Source of the DNA: Sequoia sempervirens
Lineage: Eukaryota > Streptophyta > Pinopsida > Cupressales > Cupressaceae
NCBI GenBank assembly: GCA_007258455.2
Contig: VDFB02358134.1
Location: 214,753,565-214,817,564, forward strand
Reading direction: 5' to 3'
Length of the DNA stretch: 64,000 bases
Under the pieces are notes generated by a model. That model was not told the DNA's origin and made no database searches. It saw only the letters and a program-made list of their open reading frames with translations. The stretch's first letter is position 1. Every line of letters starts with the position of its first letter. Both the position numbers and the translations under genes were made by a program. Of the stretch, positions 46,855 through 57,252 are shown in pieces.

Positions 46855-48204
46855 TTAATTGACAATCAACATTGACATCATTTTTGAAAGATTCACAAAA
46901 TAAATCTCATGTAATAAGAAATTTTGTGTTAGCTTCATCATATAGTCTATAGGCTTTTGAAGATTTAGAATAGCCAAGAAAATGCATTTATAACTTCTTT
47001 GATGCAATTTACTTCTTTTCCCCTTTGGAATTAATGCATAACAAGTGGAACCAAAATTGTAAAGATGCTGAATAGAGAGAGGATAACCAAACCAAAATTC
47101 ATATGGAGTTGCTTGGTGAAGAGAAGATGGAGATATATTGTGAAGATACAATGTTTTCCTTGTTGATTCTTCCCAAAAATGCAACTTAATATCTTTGAAA
47201 TAAAACATTGCTCGAACCATATTCATGACAGTTCTATTCATTCTTTCAACAACACCATTTTATTGAGGAGTACCTGGAACAGTGAGATGATGTTGAATCC
47301 CATTTTGATGAAGATAATCCTCAAAAAATAAGGAAGTAAATTCTTCGCCATTGTCTATTTGAAGAGTAAAAATTTGAGATTGCACTTGGTTTTCAACCAT
47401 AATGCAAAACTTCTTAAAAGTTGCAAAAGCTTTAGTTTTTTGTTGCAAGAAATAAATCCAAGTCATGCGACTACAATCATCAATGAACAACATAAAATAC
47501 TTACATCCTCCAACCGAAGTCACTGGTAAAGGCCCACATAAATCAGAATGTATGAGTTACAATCTTTTGTGTGCTCTCCAAGTGGAGTGAGGAAAATAAT
47601 CTCTATGTTGTTTTGCAAGAATACAAGCTTCACATTTTTCAATTGTCTTAGGCAAAGTAGGAAAACCTGCAATACCATTATTTTGCATGATATGAATGCT
47701 ATCATAATTAACATGTACAAATCTCACATGCCACAAAAGACTAGGAGATATTTTACCTTCTTCGGTAAGATATGAAAACCTCCTTGAAAGAGATGAAGTT
47801 CCATGAAGTTTCAATAACTTGCCATCCTCACAACCAATAATAACAATTTGATTATTTGACTTCTTTCTAACAACCACTTGTCCATCTTCCAAAAAAATGG
47901 AATGGCCTTGTTGTTGAATCAATACTAATGACAAAAAATTACGTTGCAATTGAGGAAGATAGAAAACATCATGAAGTACAAAATCTGGAAGGCCGAGCAA
48001 TTTGAGCCTAATGGTTCCTTTTCTAGCAATCATGAGACTTGATTTATTTGCCAAATAGATTGTGCCACAAACACCTTCATGAAATTCTTCAAAATAATCT
48101 CTTCTAAATATCATGTGATGTGTGGCTCCAATATCTAACACCCAAGCATCATCACATGAAGAATTAAATGAATTATAATAAGAAAAATCTGAAACAGAAA
48201 GCAC
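46855..48204 (-). pseudogene. Element J: protease and integrase
   Basis: Minus strand from 48204: protease WVLDIGATHHM, in which the usual Asp-Ser/Thr-Gly is Asp-Ile-Gly; YLPQLQRNFLSLV; pre-integrase LLWHVRFVHVNYDS with CEACILAKQHR; then integrase YFMLFIDDCSRMTW, TLQIDNGEEFTS, GTPQ-stop-NGVVERMNRT, with TAA replacing a Gln codon at ~47,262. It ends with CYALIPKGKRSKLHQRSYKC. Only a few interruptions. Confidence 0.88.
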
Positions 48205-48281
48205 ATATTGATCAATATCACTACCACATGCAAATTGGGCAGCTCCTCAAGTTTTGTCATCATTATGTGTTTTATATTTTT

Positions 48282-49480
48282 CTAAAAAGAACTTTCATAT
48301 CTTATCCCATGAAATTTTGCACCCATGTGCTTCATGGCTACCTCTTTGACCACGTATTTTACAATACAAGTGGTGCCTTTCATTTTGATTTTCAAGTTGA
48401 GTGTGGCTTTTGCCATATGTACCTCCTCTCCCTCTATTATTCCATCTACCTTTTCTTCTATCATTATGACCACCTCTAGAAGAGTTCTTATTAGGGGGCT
48501 TGTCTTTGTGGTAGGAGAGACAAACATTTTCACCAATGTTATCAATTTTCCTTCCAAAAGCTTTCTCACGTTCTGCCAACTTTTCAACCAATTGATCAAA
48601 AGTGATGGCATTCAATTGGTTACTTGCTTGAAGGGAGTCCAATATGTGGAATGTGTTGGAAGAAGGGCCTTTATGAAGGCTGTGAGATAGATATCAACTT
48701 TCCCACCAGCAACATCAACATCTTGCTTTATGGCTCAAATTTCAGAAGCCAAACTCATAACATCTCCATTTTTTAATTCAAGATTGAACAACTTCAATTG
48801 TAACTAAATAAACTCTAATTCAGAATGAGAATCATATAGATCTCTCAATTTATGAGGCATCCCAAGCAAGTTTACACCCTTGTGTATGGCTAAACCCATT
48901 TCCATTGACTGGAGCCCTTATCAAAGCCCAGACCTTTGAATTTTTATACTACCAAACTTCTTCTTTTGCAGTAGTTGGTGTTGTAGGTTGGGCATCACCA
49001 TCACAAATATTACATCATAAATCATTGAAAATGAGTGTGTTTTCTATTTTCCTATACCATTCTATCCAACTGTCTTTTTGAGTTAATATTTCTCCAATCA
49101 TTGATACAACAGACTGCATTGTGAATTGCAAAAAGAAATGCACACAGTTTGCAGATTCAAAAGTATTCCTTAATTATTCTTGCTTAAATTTGTAATTAAA
49201 AATTAAGTTAAAGAATCTTTGTGACAAGAGATAAATAACAGAAGATAAATTTCACCTTAATCAATACCTATCTGCCTTGTCTTATTAAGCAATTTGTGCA
49301 GCAAGCACATTCAGTTACCATACGCCAGAGTATTCCTTTTAAACTTCAAATTGCCTCTTTTGGAGATTATAAGCGGGTGCCAAAATCTTGATATTAATTT
49401 GTCCCCCGACAGGCATTGTCTCCTTGCATGGTAATGGGAAATTTATGAATTAAGAATTGTTTGGGGAATATATGTAAAGC
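48282..49480 (-). pseudogene. Element J: gag
   Basis: The C-terminal part (48,642-48,282) has NQLNAITFDQLVEKLAERE, an Arg/Gly-rich RRKGRWNNRGRGG basic block and a degenerate zinc knuckle (HLYCKIRGQRGSHEAHGC). The N-terminal part up to ~49,120 is recognisable (WIEWYRKIENTLIFND-type text) with stops. The rest to 49480 is leader. Confidence 0.75.
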
Positions 49481-49496
49481 CTGTGCTTTGATACCA
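49480..49496 (-). promoter_or_regulatory. Primer binding site of element J
   Basis: Minus strand TGGTATCAAAGCACAGG next to the 5' LTR, an initiator Met-tRNA-type site. Confidence 0.85.
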
Positions 49497-49497
49497 C

Positions 49498-49733
49498 TAT
49501 CAGGCTAGGATTGATAGCAAAAAGGAAAAGCACTTCTAGAAAATTATATTCACCAATAGAACCAGTGATTACATATTAAATTGCTGAGGTAGATAGTTGA
49601 CATTTTAACCATCTCTGTCAAAACTAACCATAAACAGAAAACTGAAAAAGAAACTAACAAACTCAATCTAACAAACTAAAACATGAACAAAAAACTAATA
49701 CAAGAACTAACAACTCCGATATAACGGGTAATA
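49498..49733 (-). repeat. 5' LTR of element J
   Basis: TATCAGGC...GGGTAATA on the + strand. The terminal TG and CA have decayed to TA by single changes relative to the other LTR. Confidence 0.85.
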
Positions 49734-50284
49734 GCGATATGGTATTTTGTATAATACATTGAATGAGTTTAGGTTGGTTGGATACCTAGACAATTAATTG
49801 GGCATGAAGTTTGGATGATAAGAAAAGCACATCAAGATATGCCTTTCATTTAGGTTTGGGAGTCATTTCATTGGCTTCCGAAAACAACCTATTGTTTCTC
49901 TTTCCACACTTGAGGCTGAATATATAGAAACAAATGTAGAAGCATGATAGAAGCAAATGTAGAAGCAAATGTAGAAGCATGATAGAAGCAAATGTAGAAG
50001 CATGATAGAAGCAAATGAAAAAGTAGGTGGTACATCTATATTTTGTGACAATGTATCATCAATAGTCTTGACGAAGAAACCAATCTTTCATGGATGAAGA
50101 AAGAACATGGAGATAAGGTACCATTTCATAAGAGATCTGATCAATAATGGAGAAGTCATCTTGGAATGTTGCAGATCTGAAAAAAAAAATGAAGATATCT
50201 TCACCAAACCAAGAAATGAATGTTTTTTTCAACAAAAAGATAGTTTGGGAATCATGAATGGCAGTAATTGTGATTAAAGAAGAG
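49734..50284 (+). pseudogene. copia element K pol, part 2 (RNase H) and 3' UTR
   Basis: It resumes with GILYNTLNEFRLVGYLDN, DDKKSTSRYAFHLGLGVIS, then an internal minisatellite in place of the EAEY...ACQ region, then TSIFCDNVSSI, EIRYHFIRDLINNGEVILE and DIFTKPRNECFFQQ. A purine run AAAGAAGAG precedes the LTR. Confidence 0.87.
49929..50019 (+). repeat. 12/23-bp minisatellite in RNase H of element K
   Basis: Alternating GTAGAAGCAAAT (12 bp) and GTAGAAGCATGATAGAAGCAAAT-type (23 bp) units, about four to five copies. It disrupts the reading frame. Confidence 0.88.
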
Positions 50285-50505
50285 TGTTGGAAATTAATCC
50301 CAACTACTACACTTAACTCCGTATTTTCTTCACTCTCCACGCAGTCTCCATATCTTCTCCATTCACTCATACGTTTGGGGTTTCACTTCTCCAACTCAGT
50401 TTCATTTCCTCTACCTTCACATTCTTTGCATCAGGACAGTTTTGAATATGAATTAATTGTAAAAATCTCATTCTCAAAATTTTCCCATGCTGCACATTTA
50501 ATTGT
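50285..50505 (+). repeat. 3' LTR of element K (recognisable part)
   Basis: It starts TGTTGGAAATTAATCCCAAC and aligns with the LTR at 58755 for ~215 bases (CACAGTCTCCATATCTTCTC shared nearly exactly). It diverges after ~50,505, where K is truncated or joined to other DNA. A TATA-rich stretch at 50,717-50,742 may belong to the remainder. Confidence 0.75.
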
Positions 50506-51344
50506 AATTAATTTCTCTATTGCTGGGCATATACGTTATGTGAAGTCAACTTTATAATATATGCTTTGAAATAGAAGAAAAAGCGGTCAAGGTTGCTGCA
50601 AAAATAGTTTTAGTGTTGTCAACGAACAAGGGACTCTGCTATGTTTTTCTAAGGAAAGAGCAGCAGCTCTGTGTTTGGTTTTATGTTATCAGACATTGTA
50701 TGTTTTTTGAAATATATATAAATATATAACATTTTACAGTTCATCTCTGTTTTTATCTTTGTTCTTTTGTTCTCTGTTTCTCCTCTGCCTCTTCCTTCAT
50801 TGCAGGCGTTCCATCTTTATATTAACTGCTTCATCATTGAGAATCTCGAGCAATTCTCTCTCTATAAAATTTTTATTTGATGCCTTAATCACATTCCATG
50901 TGATCACCATATAAGCACTCAGAGATATAATACTTGATGTAGAATGCAACGCTCATGAAAAATAGCATACACAATCTTTTACATTTAGGCTTCATAAGTT
51001 GGTTACCACTTCTTTATTTTCTGTTAGTAATGATAATTTGTTACTAGGCTCAGCCAATGTCTATCATTTTTTTTTCATTCTATCATAGGTGCTTGCTTGT
51101 ACTTATGGATATATGACTATTAAATTTCATGCCAACAAGGAATCTTTTTGTTTTGATTCCATGGCCTCTCATGATTATGCTCAGGTTCTGGACAGAGGCC
51201 TGTGTTATAGAGGAAAACCACAGGATCCTTTTCTCACTGACTTGAGGACTTCACAATAGAAGACATAAATGCTTTCCCACATTTTGGGTTTACTTCAGCT
51301 TTCAATGTATACTTACAACTCTGACCTTGTATGGAAAGACTTAA
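50506..51344 (+). other. Genic-looking debris with one exon-like segment
   Basis: AT-rich DNA with T-rich stretches ending in AG, intron-like. One open segment, 51089-51259, follows TTCTATCATAG and reads VLACTYGYMTIKFH ... DRGLCYRGKPQDPFLTDLRT before a TAG. I do not recognise the protein; its composition looks like real coding sequence. The rest shows nothing I can assign. Confidence 0.35.
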
Positions 51345-51989
51345 ACCCATCCATTAACAATTTATTTTGCCATGACATTTTTTAATATTGAATTCAATAG
51401 CGCAAACTCTTCTTAAACAAGAGCCTACACCCACGTTCAATTATGCAATTGATGAATGGTCACGCCCTATTTAATCCTTTAACATTTCATGTTATAATTT
51501 TTTTGACAAAACTTCTCTTTATATTATACAATTATAGAGGTCTACGCTTCTATATATTTTGCAATACACCATCTTTTATGAGTTGCAAGTAGGGGGAGTG
51601 CTGATAAAGGTTGTGGACTCTGGCTTTATGCCCGTTAATTCCATTTTCTTATAAGTTAGCAAGGCTTTCTAACAAAAACAATTACATTCATAACCTTCAG
51701 GCATTGCAATTTATGATACCACATTTCTTTGAGACCTTCTATCAAACAATCTGCACTTTTCTTTTGCTTTCACAGTCGCAGACATGTCTATCATTCGAAT
51801 AAAATCTCCTTTGATTATACTTTGAAGGATTTTGATAACCCATTTTATATACTCACCCTTATGCTCCTTCAAAGGAGGTTGGTTTCTAAGGTGTGTTAGA
51901 AGTCGATGAGGTTTTGATAACCTCATCGGGCTTCAACAGTAGTTATAAAACCAGCCTAAAATATTGAAGGATACCTTAATACAAAATTT

Positions 51990-52990
51990 TATCTGGTCAA
52001 TAATCATTACTGGGTTCATAGCTTTGACTATTTCCTGCACTTCTAATCTGGTGAGTTTTGAGTGCTCAAGTAATTATGCTACAAATCTGTCCAAAATGTT
52101 TTCTTTTATTCCTCAAAGTAGTCTTTGCTTCCTCTTCTACCTCATCAACATAATCTTAAAACCTCAACTGACACTGTAGCAATCAGTCTGTTAGGAGCAT
52201 CCCACTGATTTTTAATCAGATTCATTATTGGGAATCAATTAGGAACTTCAAATTTATCTTTCCACATCATATGAAGTAAGCCCAGCCATGGATTTGTTGG
52301 ACTTATGACTGGCTCTCAAGTAATCCTTTGAACTTCATCTTGACCTTCATCAATTACATTATCATCATCGCATATAATTTACTCTGCACAACGACCACCA
52401 TGTGCATTTTCAGGTACCCTAAAGTGGCATAACCTTGTTGCATCATATCCTCCCTAGGATAAAACATAGACAATGTAGATTCCTCGTTGCAGAAAAGTGA
52501 TACCATGTAAGTCAAATCAGGGAAACAAACGAGCTAAAAGCATGGGACCAGCTTTATGTACAACCGACAATCTTTTATTCTCAATAAAAACCTTTCTTGC
52601 ATACATATGTTGCTCTTCCTCTGTAAAAAGCAAACCCATGTTTTTAAATAATCATTTATCTAGTGCATCAATAATATCTTGTTGGAAATTACCTTTTGAT
52701 CCTTCCTTATAGTCATAAGAGCGGACCCATTGACAAGATTTTGTATATCTGATCCAAAGAAACCTGGAGTACAGAATACAATCTTTTCAAAATTTACATC
52801 CTTTGCTAAGCGCTTGTTGGATGTGTGAACAGAAAAGATCTTTACACACTCCTTTGCAGACAAACCAATATACATATAGTTGGATGCGTTTCATAAATTC
52901 ATCACCTAGCTCATTAGGTTGATTGGTTGCACATAGCAAAACTACACCAGCAATTCTCAACATCCAATGCCATGTGCCTGGAATCTAAGT
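51990..52990 (-). pseudogene. FTSH12: FTSH12 pseudogene fragment, copy 1
   Basis: Minus-strand blocks in order: VVLLCATNQPNELGDEFM (AAA second region of homology), MYIGLSAKECVKIFSVHTSN, RLAKDVNFEKIVFCTPGFFG, SDIQNLVNGSALM, GLLFTEEEQ, the protease site HKAGP where active FtsH proteases have HEAGH, LLARLFP, YATLGYLKMHMVV, then a decayed C-terminus (EEAKTTLRNKRKHFGQI). FTSH12 is a plastid inner-envelope FtsH-family protein linked to the 2-MD AAA-ATPase import motor. The N-terminal Walker region is absent, frames are broken and no introns were clearly identified. The family call is firm; the exact paralogue is from recalled motif order. Confidence 0.78.
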
Positions 52991-53232
52991 GAAAGCAAAA
53001 TTGAGTAGTTGTAACTATAAGAGTATTTATACTAACAAGTGCTCTTCCGGATATCAGATGGTAAAGTTTCTGCAATGTACAAGGGTTCTGCCATTAAAGC
53101 AATATCAATTCTAAGACCAACCATCATCCTTTCACCAATTAATATTGATGGAGATGGTACCAGAGCCATAAGAAGGGAACCCAAAAGAAAAATTGTGTTA
53201 GTGATAAACTTAAAATCTTTGAACCGCTTCAG

Positions 53233-53483
53233 GTAAATTCACCGTTAACAATTCACTGCCGGAAAATTCACCGCCAACAATTCACTGCGGAAAATTCAGT
53301 GTCATTACAAATTCACCACCAGCAGTTCACTGCCACGGATAATCCATCACATTAACATTTTTATTATCATAAATCAAATTTTCTAATTGTATATGCAATG
53401 AATTATCCATAGAGATGAATTGCTGATGGTGAATTTTCCAAATGATGAATTTGTCATGACAGTGAATTTTCCAATGATAAATT
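53233..53483. mobile_element. Foldback element built of AATTCACYG subrepeats
   Basis: The left half carries tandem variants of GGAAAATTCACTG and AACAATTCACTG (at least six). The right half carries the same words inverted (CAGTGAATTTTCC, GGTGAATTTTCC), separated by ~60 AT-rich bases. Copy 2 of the duplication lacks it, so it inserted after the duplication or was lost there. Confidence 0.75.
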
Positions 53484-53987
53484 GGACATCAACTGCTGAG
53501 AGCAATACGTCTGTGGCAATCTGCTCAATATTTTGTGAAATCTAGTCAAGAGGATAAAGCTTATTAGTTTCCAGATGTATAGCTTTAGCTCATACTTCAT
53601 CTAGATTGTGTACTGCCTACAAAGCAATATTTAAACAAGCATTCCTTGTGATTAGTTGTAGTAAAATCAGGCTCTAATCCGCACCTAGACCTTGAGTAAC
53701 TCGATCCCCATTAACCAGTTCCTTTTCATGATAAAAAGATATTCCTCGATTACACAGGCCTTCTAGTAATGTGAAAGCTGATTCAGGCAGAAAAGGAGCT
53801 TCACCCTGCAATTTGCTCGACGATTTGTTAGAAGGTGGTAGAGAATCTCGTATAGCTTGAACCACAATAAGAATTTTTTTTCATAAACTGATGAAATAAC
53901 TTCAGATGAAACAAGTCTTTTTGGCGGAGACACAATATGTTCGTATAGATGATAGAGAACATGCAATGCGAGATCATGCCCTCGCAT
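53484..53987 (-). pseudogene. ESP4: Symplekin/ESP4 pseudogene fragment
   Basis: Minus strand: MRGHDLALHVLYHLYEH, SSEVISSVYEK, a frameshift at a poly-T run (~53,880), VQAIRDSLPPSNKSSSKLQG, EAPFLPESAFTLLEGLC, NGDRVTQGLGA, then after stops NACLNIAL, AVHNLDEV, AKAIHLETNKLYPLD and ISQNIEQIATDVLLS. This is the conserved segment of plant symplekin (ESP4), a scaffold of mRNA 3'-end processing. It matches by recalled pattern of RGxDLxLHVxY, DRVTQGLGA and AKAIRLVANKLY. It lies 5' of the FTSH12 fragment on the same strand, an unusual pairing. Confidence 0.68.
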
Positions 53988-54690
53988 ACTCTCCTGACAT
54001 TGCCCTTATAGTACCACAAGCGTATGAATCTCCCAAATATTATCAGTATCGTGTGCATGAACAATATGGGCTTCCAAATAGTTTAGGAGGGGCTTCCTAA
54101 GTCTCGGTGGATGCTGGTGAGATTTTTTAGGAATATTTTAAAGTTGTTGGTCCCACAGATTTAATAGTGCTCTTCTGCTTAAAAGTTGAAGCTCCAAAAT
54201 TTAGGGAAGCTGGTGGTCTCATGAATTTAGTAGTGCAGTTCTGCTTAAAAGCTTAAGCTCTTGTTTTGTCTGTGCAGTGCTGATGAAATGAAAAATGTGG
54301 TGAATAGACAATTAATACATCATTCTCCCTCTCCTTTTTTTTCCTGGCAGGAATCTAAATTTCTAGATGTTTGACAAGTGGCAGAAAAAACTCCTAAGCT
54401 GGTGGAGCAATTTCTAGCCCCACTCCAATTTCATCAGCTGAAATCTTGAGTCCTAAAAGGCAGGGGCTACTATTTTTCAGGAAAAGATTCCAATTAATCC
54501 TGTAGCATAATTTTTTTTCCCTCATGAGACCTACTGCTCCATGAAAAATAGATGCCCAAGCTCCCTCGTGGGACCATATTGTTATACTTCAACAAGTTAC
54601 TTTCATGTTGATTAGTGCATTGATGAAACCTTTTTTGTTAAGCTTTGATGGATGCCCTAGGAGCTCATGTGACAATTTATGTAAAGAGTA
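53988..54690. other. Non-coding spacer with a two-copy ~73-bp repeat
   Basis: Units near 54,145-54,200 and 54,218-54,262 share CTGCTTAAAAG(T/C)T(G/T)AAGCTC and TTTA(A/G)TAGTGC text. No gene is supported in the rest. Confidence 0.5.
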
Positions 54691-54699
54691 GTTTTGAAA

Positions 54700-55139
54700 C
54701 ATATGTTGGGACTTTGATTGGTTCCCCCAATTATTCGGGAGGTTTTAAAATCTTTAACACTTCATTGTAATTTTTTCTAAAAAATGAAGGTTTTGATAAT
54801 CATGTCGGGTTCCAACAGTGATTATAAAATCACTTAAAACTTCCAACAAACACATCATTTTTTAGAGTCCAATGTATTTCTTAAATGTAAGTTTTGGAGA
54901 TACAATAAAATTTGTTTTTGTTTTGTCCTTGTGGACCTAGCAATTGGTATCAGAGCGTTGGGTCACGGGTTTGAATCCCCTCGGGTAATGCTGAGGGGGA
55001 GATTGTTGGCAAATGGTCAGCGCTCCCCTCGGGATTCGTGACAAAGGACTAACCGCCTCCCGTGTGATCCATGTCTTTACCGTTTGTATCGGACGTTGAT
55101 AGATCGATCTTTTGACACAACGACAAATTAGAGCCAACA
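54700..55139 (+). mobile_element. Miniature LTR-element remnant with PBS and PPT 40 bp apart
   Basis: LTR-like DNA containing TTATAAAATCAC (54,820) and ending CTAGCA is followed by PBS ATTGGTATCAGAGC (54,950), then only ~40 bases, then polypurine GAGGGGGAGAT and TGTTGGCAAATGG...GAGCCAACA (55,003-55,139). The order PBS, tiny spacer, PPT is that of TRIM/SMART elements. The two flanking LTR-like pieces do not match each other, so this may be a deletion product. Confidence 0.5.
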
Positions 55140-57252
55140 CCATTAACATATTTATTTTTGCCATGACATTATTTATTATTGAATTCAATATTGCCAACTC
55201 TTGTTAAACAAGAGCCTAAACCTACGTTCAATTATGCAATTGACCCTATTTAATCTTTTAACATTTCATGTTATAGTTTTTGACAGAACTTCTCTTTAAA
55301 TTACAAAATTATAGAGGTCTACGCTTCTATATATTTTGCAATACACCATCTTTTATGAGTTGCGAAGTAGGGGGAGTGTTGATAATAGTTGTGGACTCTG
55401 GTTTTATGCCCGTTAATTGCATTTGCTTAAAAGTTAACGAGGCTTTCTAACATAAACAGTTACATTCATAACCTTCAGGCATTGCAATTCATAATACCAC
55501 ATTTCTTTAAGACCTTCTATCAAACAATCTGCACTTTTCTTTCGCTTCCACAAGTCGCAGACATGTCTATCATTCAAATAAAGTCTCCTTTGATTAGGCT
55601 TTGAAGGATGTTGATAACCCATTTTATATACTCACCCTTATGCTGCTTCAAAGGAGATTAGTTTCTAATGGTGTGTCAGTCGAAGTCGACGAAGTTTTAA
55701 TAAACCTCATCAGGCTTCGACAGTAGTTATAAAACCAGCCAAAATTAATGATGTATACCTTAATACAGAACTTTATCTGATCAGCAATCATTACTGGGTT
55801 CATAGGTTTGACTATATATCCTCTACTTCCAAGCTGGTGAGTTTTGAGTGCTCAAGTGATTAAGCTACCAATCTGTCCAAAATGTGTCTGTTATTCCTCA
55901 AAGTAGTCTTTGCCTCATCTTCTGCCTCATCAACATACCTTATCATCTCTCGTGTAAATAATCTTGAAGCCTCAACTGAATTGTAACAATCAGTCAGATC
56001 CATTATTGGGAATCAATTTGGAACTTCAAATTTATCTTTCCACATCATATGGAGTAAGCCCAGACATGGATTTGTTGGACTTGACTAGCTCTCGAGTAAT
56101 CTTTTAAACTTTTAGAAGATCATGTTGACCCTCATCAATTACTTTATCATCATTGATATAATTGTCTCTGCACAACGACCACCATGTGCATTTTCAGGTA
56201 CCCTAAAGTGGCATAACCTTGTTGCATCATATTCTCCCTAGGATAAAACGTAGACAATGCAGATTGCTTGTCGTCGGGAAGCAACAAAGTGATACCATGT
56301 AAGTCAAATCAGGGGAACAAATGAGCTGGAAGCATGGGACCCGCTTTATGTACGACTAACAATCTTTTATTCTCAATAGAAACCTTTCTTGCATACATCT
56401 ATTGCTCTTCCTCTGTAAAAAGTAAAGCCATGTTTTCAAATAATCATTTATCTAGTGCATCAATAATATCTTGTTGGAAATTACCTTTTGATCCTCCCTT
56501 ATAGTCATAATAGTGGACCCATTGACAAGATTTTGTATTCTGATCCAAACAAACCTGGAGTACAGAATACAATCTTTTCAAAATTTACATCCTTTGCTAA
56601 GCGCTTGTTAGATGTGTGAACAGAAAAGATCTTTACACACTCTTCCTTTGCAGGAAAACCTATATACATATAGTTGGATGTGTTTCATAAATTCATCACC
56701 TAGCTCAGGTTGATTCGTTGCACATAGCAAAACTACAACAGCAATTCTCAACATCCAACGCCATGTTCCTGGAATCTAAGTGAAAGAAAAATTGAGTAGT
56801 TGTAACTATAAGCGTATTTATACTAACAAGTACTCTCCGGATATCAGATGGTAATAATTCTGCAATGTACAAGTGTTCTGCCATTAAAGCAATATCAATG
56901 CTAACCAACCATCATCTTTCCACTAATTAATATTGATGGAGATGGTAGCAGAGCCATAAGAAGGGAACCCAAAAGAAAAATTGTGTTAGCAATACACCTA
57001 AAACTTGTTGAACATCAACTACTGAGAGCAATATGTCTGTAGCAATCTGCTCAATATTTTGTGAAATATAGTCAAGAGGATAAAGCTTATTAGTTTCCAG
57101 ATGTATAGCTTTTGTTCATACTTCATCTAGATTGTGTACTACACACTACAAAGCAATATTTAAACAAGCATTCCTTATCAGTAGTTGTAATAAAATTAGG
57201 CTCTAAATCGCACCTATACCTGAGTAACTCGATCCCCATTAACCAGTTCCAT
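55140..57252. repeat. Segmental duplication, copy 2
   Basis: Collinear with 51345-53727 at high similarity, with small indels and without the 53233-53483 insertion. It starts 4 bases after the miniature element's TGTTGG...CCAACA block, suggesting a transposon-related breakpoint. Confidence 0.85.
55780..56775 (-). pseudogene. FTSH12: FTSH12 pseudogene fragment, copy 2
   Basis: Same blocks as copy 1 (LLCATNQP near 56,715; RLAKDVNFEKIVF near 56,590; FTEEEQ near 56,410; YATLGYLKMHMVV near 56,200) with additional small deletions, e.g. loss of the Asn codon in CATNQPN. It ends with the same decayed C-terminus near 55,790. Confidence 0.75.

Larger units (their letters stand above)
43862..49733 (-). 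mobile_element. Complete nested Ty1/copia element J, minus strand
   Basis: LTRs at 43862-44101 and 49498-49733, PPT next to the left LTR, PBS next to the right LTR, and gag-pol between, all on the minus strand. The 5-bp target duplication is GTGAT (43857-43861) against GCGAT (49734-49738), one change. The first 86 aligned LTR bases differ at 14 positions, so J is clearly older than C. It carries TIR element T5. Confidence 0.92.
51345..53727. repeat. Segmental duplication, copy 1
   Basis: It matches 55140-57252 in the same orientation from GCCATGACATT to ACTCGATCCCCATTAACCAG. It holds the FTSH12 and ESP4 pseudogene pieces plus an LTR-like block (purine run GTAGGGGGAG then TGCTGATAAAGG at ~51,600). 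A 250-bp insertion at 53233-53483 is absent from copy 2. Confidence 0.85.

Noticed and set aside
49929..50019. Short spaced repeats considered as a CRISPR-like array
   Set aside because: Units are contiguous 12/23-bp slippage repeats without unique spacers, inside a plant retroelement.
53906..54100. 64-codon plus-strand frame
   Set aside because: Antisense to the symplekin/ESP4-like minus-strand reading, which has clear family motifs.
54950..55000. Possible tRNA gene (GGTTTGAATCCC resembles a B box)
   Set aside because: No cloverleaf can be built around it and it lies between a PBS and a PPT, so a retroelement origin explains it better.
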